Assembly (NCBI RefSeq): GCF_013185195.1
Contig: NZ_JAAZWC010000007.1
Location: forward strand, 142,835-206,834
Length of the DNA stretch: 64,000 nucleotides
Reading direction: 5' to 3'
From: Saccharibacillus qingshengii
GTDB lineage: Bacteria; Bacillota; Bacilli; Paenibacillales; Paenibacillaceae
The notes under the pieces were generated by a model. It was not told the origin of the DNA, made no database searches, and saw nothing but the letters and a program-made list of their open reading frames with translations. Positions 59,106 through 64,000 of the stretch are shown in pieces (the stretch's first letter is position 1; every line of letters begins with the position of its first letter). The position numbers were made by a program, and so were the translations under genes.

Positions 59106-60651
59106 ATTGACCTTGGATCAGCTTATGATCGCCCTCCGTTCCCGCTTGGAGAGCGGACAGCTCCACTTCTACTCCTCTCAGGTATTTGTCGAAAAAGGCT
59201 TCCGTATAGACGCGGATCACCTCGTGCGCTCTCCGCGCGTCCAGGCCGGATGCCGCGGACAGCAGCGGCGAATACAGCGGCGCGTCGGAGAAACTGGTAT
59301 GGTCGGTATTTTTCAACGTCAGCACGTAATTGCCTCCGTCGGCCGCATGGGCCTGACGTTCCAGCAGTTCGCCGACCGTCTCGTCGTATTCGGGCCGGGA
59401 AGCGCCAATTTGCGCCAACGCTTCGTCGCTCATGGAATCCGGCCGGAACGTGCGGTCCGCGCGGATCAGTATGAACGGCCGGCCGATGCCGTTCGGCGCG
59501 CGCAGCGAGCCGTAGAACCCTCCGTCCATATCGATGCCGGCCTTGAGCCGGTCGTCGCTCAGCAGCGCCTGAACCGCGGCCGCTCCGCCCATCGAGTAGC
59601 CTACGATCCCCATCCGCTTCGTATCGAGCCGTCCCCCGAACCGTTCGGCCGCCTCGGCAACGCCTGAGCCCGCTTCCAAGCTTGCCGGACTTCCGTTCTT
59701 CGCGTCCGCGCTGCCGGTCTCCGGTTTGGCGTCCCCGTTGTTCCGGCCTTCGATCGTCTCCAACTGGTCCAGCACGAACTTGACGTCCGGCACCCAGACC
59801 TCGTCGGCCAGCCGGTCGAACGCGCCGTTGTCCAGCTTTTGCCCCGCGTCCGCGTAGAACGGCATGACTTCGCCGTCCGGGAATACCGTCGCGTTGGTAC
59901 CTCCGGCATGCTCGATGCCGACAACGATATATCCCTGCGAAGCCAGCTGCTCCGTCAGAAAGGTGCTCTGCCCGCTCCAGCCCCGGTTGCCGTGCGAATA
60001 GATCACGACCGGGTATTCGTGCTTCGCCGCGGACAGCGGCGCCGCCGGCTGCGAATGGGTGCGCACGAGACGCATGCTGTCGAACAGCAGCGAAGGCACG
60101 CCTTCGTTTCTCCCGAACGCTTCCGCAAAAATCCGAGGGTGCGCGATATAAGGCGCGGCTTGAGCCGATGCCGATCCATCCGTCGGATACCAGAACCGCA
60201 CCAGTATCTCCCTGCGTTTTGCCGCTTCCTGCGTATGCACCTGCGGGCGCGACTCGTCCGTCCAGGCATAGGTAACCGTGCCTACAGGGTAAGGCCCTTC
60301 CAGCGGCACGAACTTGAATACCGGCAGAACGACGGGCAGCAGCACGGCGGCGGTTCCGTAGAGGAGCGCGGCCGCGCCGGTCAGCAGCCGGAATCCCAAG
60401 CGCCGCTTCTTCGCTTCGCTTTCTTTCCCTGCCCACATTCGTCGCAGCATCATGCCGGCCAGAAGCAGAGTCAGTGCGTACAGCGGAATCATTTCCCACC
60501 TTGCGCCCTCCAGCCAGACCTGAGCCGACAAAACGGCGGCCGATCCCGAGAATCCGACTGCCGCCCAGCCTATCGACCTCGTCTTTTTCCACAGCATGAG
60601 TGCCAGCACCGCAAGGTTCACGACCGCCAGCAGGATCTCCAAACTTCTCAA
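59104..60651 (-). CDS. Membrane-anchored alpha/beta hydrolase (PAF-acetylhydrolase-like)
   Basis: A 515-residue protein. The first 120 residues contain about four membrane helices. The rest is an alpha/beta hydrolase related to platelet-activating-factor acetylhydrolase and dienelactone hydrolase: oxyanion region VVIYSHGNRGWSGQSTFL, nucleophile Ser in GIVGYSMGGAAA (about residue 350), Asp in AGIDMDGGFYG-like strand and His in LKNTDHTSFSDA. A low-complexity insert (NNGDAKPETGSADAKNGS) precedes the nucleophile strand. The start is TTG 60651, with GAGGAAC upstream. A consensus promoter lies at 60692-60721. The active site probably faces outside. The substrate may be a lipid ester. Confidence 0.88.
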   Translation of the reverse strand: MRSLEILLAVVNLAVLALMLWKKTRSIGWAAVGFSGSAAVLSAQVWLEGARWEMIPLYALTLLLAGMMLRRMWAGKESEAKKRRLGFRLLTGAAALLYGTAAVLLPVVLPVFKFVPLEGPYPVGTVTYAWTDESRPQVHTQEAAKRREILVRFWYPTDGSASAQAAPYIAHPRIFAEAFGRNEGVPSLLFDSMRLVRTHSQPAAPLSAAKHEYPVVIYSHGNRGWSGQSTFLTEQLASQGYIVVGIEHAGGTNATVFPDGEVMPFYADAGQKLDNGAFDRLADEVWVPDVKFVLDQLETIEGRNNGDAKPETGSADAKNGSPASLEAGSGVAEAAERFGGRLDTKRMGIVGYSMGGAAAVQALLSDDRLKAGIDMDGGFYGSLRAPNGIGRPFILIRADRTFRPDSMSDEALAQIGASRPEYDETVGELLERQAHAADGGNYVLTLKNTDHTSFSDAPLYSPLLSAASGLDARRAHEVIRVYTEAFFDKYLRGVEVELSALQAGTEGDHKLIQGQ

Positions 60652-60691
60652 TTCCGTTCCTCTTTTCTATTTTCCTTTTTAACACATTTGT

Positions 60692-60721
60692 ATTATAAAA
60701 GAAAAGTTTCAGTCCTGGCAA
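60692..60721 (-). promoter_or_regulatory. Promoter of the PAF-acetylhydrolase-like gene
   Basis: On the minus strand TTGCCA (60721-60716), an 18-nt spacer and TATAAT (60697-60692), 41 nt upstream of the TTG start codon. Confidence 0.65.
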
Positions 60722-60833
60722 GCGTGTTCCAAAAATGCGGCAGAGGTCCCTGTGTCGGTATCCCCTGCCGATCCATCCCGTTTTGCGGTATACTGGTAGC
60801 GGGTCCCTCCCCCGGAAGGAGGTGAATCTCCCC

Positions 60834-61910
60834 ATGAGAACCGTTCAACCCCACACCATCCATATGCTGATCGGCATCCCCGGCAGCGGCAAAAGCGTGT
60901 ATGCCCGTGAGCTGGAACAAACGACCCGCGGCGTAATCGTTTCGACGGACGCGATCCGTCTGAAGCTGTTCGGCGGCGAATCGCGGCAAAAAAACACCTA
61001 CGTCATTTTCGACGAGGCGTTCAGGGAAATCGATGCCGCGCTGACGGCGGGCCGCGACGTCATCTTCGACGCGACCAATGTCGACCGGGACCGGCGGAGC
61101 AAATTTTTGAAACGTTTTGCCGAGTATCCGGTGCAGGCCCATATGTTCGATACGCTGTACGAGACGGCTTCACGGCGAATCTCTTCGCGCAAGCGCAAGC
61201 TGGATGACAAAATTCTATCCAAGTACGCGAAGAATCTGCAGTTTCCGCTCCCCGGCGAAGGGTTTGCGGCGCTGATTCCCGTGCATAGGCCCGATGAGTC
61301 CGTCCTATACGGCGTCGAACCCGGAATCGAATCGGACATCTCGGCACGTTCCGTCTTCTCACGTCCGGGGCAGGCATCGAAGAATGCCGCGGCGCACCGC
61401 GCCAACGACCTTCGAACGGCTATCGAGCGTCTGCTTCGGCAGGAGGCCGGACACGACGAGCTGTTCGAATGCCTGTCGGCCTTTCCCCTTTTCGCGCAGA
61501 TGCTCGGTTACGACCAGGGCAATCCGTATCACAGCCGCACGCTGTCTCAGCACACGTACGCGGTGCTCGAATACGTGAACGCCTTTTACGAGGAAAACGA
61601 CCGGCTGCAGATGCAGTGGACGGCGCTGCTGCACGATATCGGCAAGCCGTTTTGCAAAACGTGGAAAGAAGCCCGGGGATATTACTCGTACTTCGGGCAC
61701 GAACACGTCTCCGCTTCGATCGGCTGCCATCTGTTGAAGGCACTCGGGTATCGCGACGACTTCACCCTGGACGTAGCCAGCCGAATCGAGTGCCATATGG
61801 AAATTCTGCACGGCGGCGACGCGGGCGCATCGAACATTTATCATCTGCTGGGCGGCGAGAAGCTGGCCAAGATGTACTTTTTCGCGGAAGCCGACACGTA
61901 TGGAAAGTAA
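60834..61910 (+). CDS. Polynucleotide kinase-HD phosphohydrolase fusion (Pnk-HD), RNA/DNA end healing
   Basis: A 358-residue two-domain protein. The N-terminal P-loop kinase has GIPGSGKS (14-21, Lys20) and STDAIRLKL with Asp39-x2-Arg42, the pair that T4 polynucleotide kinase uses to activate the 5'-OH, plus an Arg-rich lid (SRRISSRKRKLDD, about 115-128). The C-terminal HD domain has His240, His267-Asp268 in LLHDIGKP, His289 and His291 in GHEHVSA and Asp354 in AEADTYGK. HD-Pnk enzymes with this pair of activities (5' kinase; 2',3'-phosphoesterase) are known with the HD domain first; here the order is reversed. ATG 60834 has AGGAGGT upstream. An RNA ligase gene follows by 70 bp. The C-terminus may be cut short by a frameshift. 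Confidence 0.85.
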   Translation: MRTVQPHTIHMLIGIPGSGKSVYARELEQTTRGVIVSTDAIRLKLFGGESRQKNTYVIFDEAFREIDAALTAGRDVIFDATNVDRDRRSKFLKRFAEYPVQAHMFDTLYETASRRISSRKRKLDDKILSKYAKNLQFPLPGEGFAALIPVHRPDESVLYGVEPGIESDISARSVFSRPGQASKNAAAHRANDLRTAIERLLRQEAGHDELFECLSAFPLFAQMLGYDQGNPYHSRTLSQHTYAVLEYVNAFYEENDRLQMQWTALLHDIGKPFCKTWKEARGYYSYFGHEHVSASIGCHLLKALGYRDDFTLDVASRIECHMEILHGGDAGASNIYHLLGGEKLAKMYFFAEADTYGK

Positions 61911-61980
61911 AATGGAAGAACCGGATCATTGAGGAATTTACGCGGGCAAACTGCAATCGAGAAACAAGCGAGGCGATCCC

Positions 61981-62622
61981 ATGAAAATCAAATATCCGAA
62001 AACGATGCACCTGCCCTGGTCCAGAAGCTATACGGACGACGACAAGATTCTGCGGAGCACGGCGCATTTTATCGGACAAGAAGTAGTTGTAACGGAGAAA
62101 ATGGACGGGGAAAACACGACGATGTACCCGAATCATATCCATGCCCGTTCGCTCGACAGCAAAGACCATTCTTCCAGGCACTATGTCAAAACGCTGCACG
62201 GAGGCATTCGCTATCTTATTCCGGAAGGCTGGCGGCTGTGCGGAGAAAATATGTATGCCAAACATTCGATCAAGTACGAAGCGCTGCCGGGCTATTTCAT
62301 GCTCTTCTCGGTCTGGAACGACCGCAACGTCTGTCTGTCGTGGGACGAGACGGAGAAACTGGCGCATCGGCTGCACATCCCGACCGTTCCCGTGCTTTAC
62401 CGCGGCATTTGGGACGAACAAGCGGTCAAAGCCTGTTATACGCGCCAATCGAACTGCGGCGGCGAACAGGAAGGTTACGTGGTACGTCTGACGAACTCTT
62501 TCGATTACGAAGATTTCAGATCCAGTCTGGCTAAATTTGTACGCAAAAACCATGTGCAGACGGATGAACACTGGCTGAGCCGACCGGTAGAACCGAACGA
62601 ACTGGCGAAGCCGTTACCTTAA
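61981..62622 (+). CDS. Small RNA ligase (nucleotidyltransferase core, Rnl2-like)
   Basis: A 213-residue ATP-grasp-unrelated covalent nucleotidyltransferase of the RNA ligase family. Motif I is TEKMDGENT with Lys40 as the likely AMP-accepting lysine. Motif III-like LCGENMYAKHSIKY and FMLFSVWN follow, motif IV is EQEGYVVRL (about 165) and motif V KFVRKNH (about 190). The protein is only the catalytic core, with no evident extra C-terminal domain. ATG is preceded by GCGAGGCGATCC. It lies directly after the kinase-HD gene, so the pair can heal 5'-OH and 2',3'-cyclic phosphate ends and then seal them. RNA rather than DNA as substrate is inferred from family resemblance. Confidence 0.85.
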   Translation: MKIKYPKTMHLPWSRSYTDDDKILRSTAHFIGQEVVVTEKMDGENTTMYPNHIHARSLDSKDHSSRHYVKTLHGGIRYLIPEGWRLCGENMYAKHSIKYEALPGYFMLFSVWNDRNVCLSWDETEKLAHRLHIPTVPVLYRGIWDEQAVKACYTRQSNCGGEQEGYVVRLTNSFDYEDFRSSLAKFVRKNHVQTDEHWLSRPVEPNELAKPLP

Positions 62623-62650
62623 CCCGTCGTCTGTCCATTCCACACCCAAT

Positions 62651-62874
62651 CTATTCAAAAGGAGCGAGTCCCATGTAATCCGCAGAGCCTTTACAGATGA
62701 CCGGACGGTCTACATCACCCGAATTCGATTCAATCCCGCTAATTCCCCGCAGTTCCGCTTGAAGCCCGCTTTTCGCTTCTTCCTGCATCTCCAGCTCCAC
62801 TCCATAATCATATTCGTCATTTTTGCCGGCTGTCGGCTTGGAAAAATGAACAGGATACAGCTGCGTCCATTTTT
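62651..62874 (-). pseudogene. 5'-truncated coding remnant
   Basis: A minus-strand frame reads about 73 residues (KWTQLYPVHFSKPTAGKND, EYDYGVELEMQEEAKSGLQ, ELRGISGIESNSGDVDRPV, then VICKGSADYMGLAPFE) to a TAG at 62651. An in-frame TAA lies just upstream with no start codon between, so the 5' end is lost. An ATG at 62869 in another frame stops after 17 codons. The sequence looks protein-like but I cannot assign a family. On the plus strand the same stretch has GGAGCGAG followed by ATGTAA, which is not a gene. Confidence 0.4.
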
Positions 62875-62900
62875 GTAAGCGTTATCTCAAGAATCGGTAC

Positions 62901-62928
62901 AAAAAAAGAGCGCCTACTCGCGGCACTC
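62901..62928 (-). terminator. Terminator overlapping the end of the small membrane-protein gene
   Basis: On the minus strand GAGTGCC, a 7-nt loop and GGCGCTC are followed by T7; the hairpin includes the stop codon region at 62914. Confidence 0.7.
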
Positions 62929-63387
62929 CAGTCTTTGTTTTAATCTCTCATACCGTTCCTCGCCTCGACTATGACCAACGGCTCCGAGGAGGAAAGAGAC
63001 AATAACCAAGATCAGCGTTATAAGTCCAATCGTCTCCAATGACTGATCCGCCAAGGTCTGGACCAGATTCGTTCCTTCCATCCAATAAAGAAGCAGGGCC
63101 AGGATCATCAATCCGATAATCAACTGAGCGAATATCCGTCCGCTTTCCGAAAAGGTTCCCCGCCAAAATCCCGGAGGCCCGTTCTCTTCGCGTTTGCGAA
63201 CAAAACGTTCATTGCTCGTCTCTTCGTTCCGGATTCTGACCAGCGACAACATCCAGCCGATAAGCTGTGTGACGATGAGGATCCACAGGGTGTCTTTCGG
63301 TGCAGGCAGCAAAATAATCAGAAAAGCCAAGGAAAAGATCAAAGATCCAGTCATCCACCATATTTCCCGTTTTTGTTCTGCTCTCAT
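62914..63387 (-). CDS. Small membrane protein of unknown function
   Basis: A 157-residue protein with four hydrophobic segments: WWMTGSLIFSLAFLIILLP, LWILIVTQLIGWMLSLV, IFAQLIIGLMILALLLYWM and IGLITLILVIVSFLLGAVG. A basic loop (RIRNEETSNERFVRKREENG) joins the two hairpins. Start ATG 63387 has AAGGAGGGGG upstream and is preferred to a longer frame from 63465. I recognise no family. It stands alone between a gene remnant and an SLH fragment. The basic loop and charged tail (RGEERYERLKQRLE) would be cytoplasmic. Confidence 0.75.
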   Translation of the reverse strand: MRAEQKREIWWMTGSLIFSLAFLIILLPAPKDTLWILIVTQLIGWMLSLVRIRNEETSNERFVRKREENGPPGFWRGTFSESGRIFAQLIIGLMILALLLYWMEGTNLVQTLADQSLETIGLITLILVIVSFLLGAVGHSRGEERYERLKQRLECRE

Positions 63388-63484
63388 CCCATCCCCCTCC
63401 TTATATTTCCATAATAGCATATCAAAATTCATTTTTGTACCCGCTTCGTAAGCGTCTTGGGCCAATGCTCTTTGGAGAAAACGG

Positions 63485-63526
63485 AAAAAAATCCCCGGCC
63501 CCCGCGCTGCAGAGGGACCGGAGCTT
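63485..63526. terminator. Bidirectional terminator
   Basis: A7-TCCCCGGCCCC, a short loop and GGGACCGGAGC-TTTTT form a GC-rich stem with one G-T pair. It ends the minus-strand SLH fragment at 63570. Confidence 0.75.
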
Positions 63527-63569
63527 TTTATTCAACCGATTTTAAGCGATGCGGTTGTCTCCTGACTTT

Positions 63570-63896
63570 TTACTGGTCGATCAGGTTGGCCTGCTGCAGC
63601 AGACGCTGCGCAACGGCTGCCGATTCGGCACGCGACAGCGTCTCCAGCGGACGCAGCCATCCGCCGCTGCCTTCCGCCAGTCCCGCGGCAAGAACGGCCT
63701 GCGCCGAAGACTTGGCCCAATCCGCGACTTTCGCGCGGTCGCGGTAGCTGCTCAGTTCGCTGCTGCCTTCGCCTGCCTGAAGCGGTACGATCTGCGCGGC
63801 GCGGTCCAGAATCCAGATCTGCGGGCAGCTGCCGTTCGTCAAGCTGTTGACTTCTACTATCCAACCGCTAGAAGATGCGGTAATCACAAAGTACAC
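63570..63896 (-). pseudogene. Lone SLH-domain fragment
   Basis: A minus-strand frame of 108 residues ends in one SLH-like repeat: DRAKVADWAKSSAQAVLAAG, LAEGSGGWLRPLETLSRAES, then AAVAQRLLQQANLI. The preceding part (SGWIVEVNSLTNGSCPQIWILDRAAQIVPLQ) looks like the end of another domain. The only start is a GTG at 63896 without a ribosome site, and no signal peptide is present, so a secreted SLH protein seems to have lost its 5' part. A good terminator follows. It could also be a small intact protein with an unusual start. Confidence 0.5.
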
Positions 63897-64000
63897 TCTT
63901 TATATTATCTATTTTTAGTACACGACGGATTGTAAAATGAAGTGCAACACCTCGAACTGAATATAAAAAGGCCCACGGCCGGATTCGTGTAGAATGAAGT
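63897..64000. other. A+T-rich stretch at the window end
   Basis: A small GGCC-GTG-GGCC stem followed on the minus strand by T5 (near 63969-63980) may be a terminator for a gene beyond the window. No gene is visible. Confidence 0.4.

Noticed and set aside
62671..62678. ATGTAA start-stop behind a ribosome site-like GGAGCGAG
   Set aside because: A chance element on the strand opposite a decayed coding remnant; no downstream gene in reach.

Overview
The window looks like chromosome of a high-G+C member of the Paenibacillaceae, Paenibacillus or Saccharibacillus-like; the genus is an inference. The reasons are strong GGAGG ribosome sites with frequent GTG and TTG starts, lipoproteins and S-layer homology proteins with no sign of an outer membrane, a YesM/YesN-type two-component system beside a binding-protein sugar transporter, and many intrinsic terminators. 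I see no rRNA, tRNA, complete insertion sequence, prophage or CRISPR array.

Layout. 1-5 kb: a truncated chemoreceptor with a sigma-D-like promoter, an M20 amidohydrolase, a GrpB-family protein and an MFS exporter. 5-12 kb: a MacAB-type efflux operon (permease, ATPase, very long membrane-fusion protein) divergent from a two-component pair, with repeated half-sites between them. 12-17 kb: endonuclease V with a coupled unknown gene, an amino-acid permease, two orphan immunity-type genes and a low-complexity lipoprotein. 17-36 kb: a glycan-utilisation locus, all on the minus strand. Sensor kinase and YesN-type regulator lie upstream of a solute-binding lipoprotein and two permeases, followed by GH3, GH38, GH125 and a large clan GH-A hydrolase. 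GH38 with GH125 points to alpha-mannosides. The enzymes have no signal peptides and there is no transporter ATPase gene, so the model is import of mannose-rich oligosaccharides with a shared ATPase, then digestion in the cytoplasm. 36-47 kb: exonuclease III, a secreted coiled-coil protein behind a possible attenuator, a PEP mutase-family enzyme, a second sigma-D-linked chemoreceptor, an SDR/Atu4866/AraC cluster, a single-PRD protein facing a LacI regulator, a DUF3024 gene behind a Zur-like operator, and a cell-wall amidase. 47.6-52.3 kb: a lower-G+C two-gene cassette, an SLH protein plus a secreted 1152-residue protein, with coding debris at its edges. 52.6-54.9 kb: an adaptive-response operon (adaA, alkA-type glycosylase, ogt/adaB type). 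55-60.7 kb: an M20 peptidase, a cyclase-family hydrolase, an O-methyltransferase divergent from a LysR regulator, and a membrane-anchored PAF-acetylhydrolase-like hydrolase. 60.8-62.6 kb: an end-healing and sealing pair, a polynucleotide kinase-HD fusion followed by a small RNA ligase. 62.6-64 kb: a gene remnant, a small membrane protein and a lone SLH fragment.

The best candidates for unusual biology are the kinase-HD/RNA ligase pair, the Zur-like operator on the DUF3024 gene, the phased palindrome array between the GH38 and GH125 genes, the membrane-fusion protein with a 25-residue tandem repeat, and the SLH cassette.
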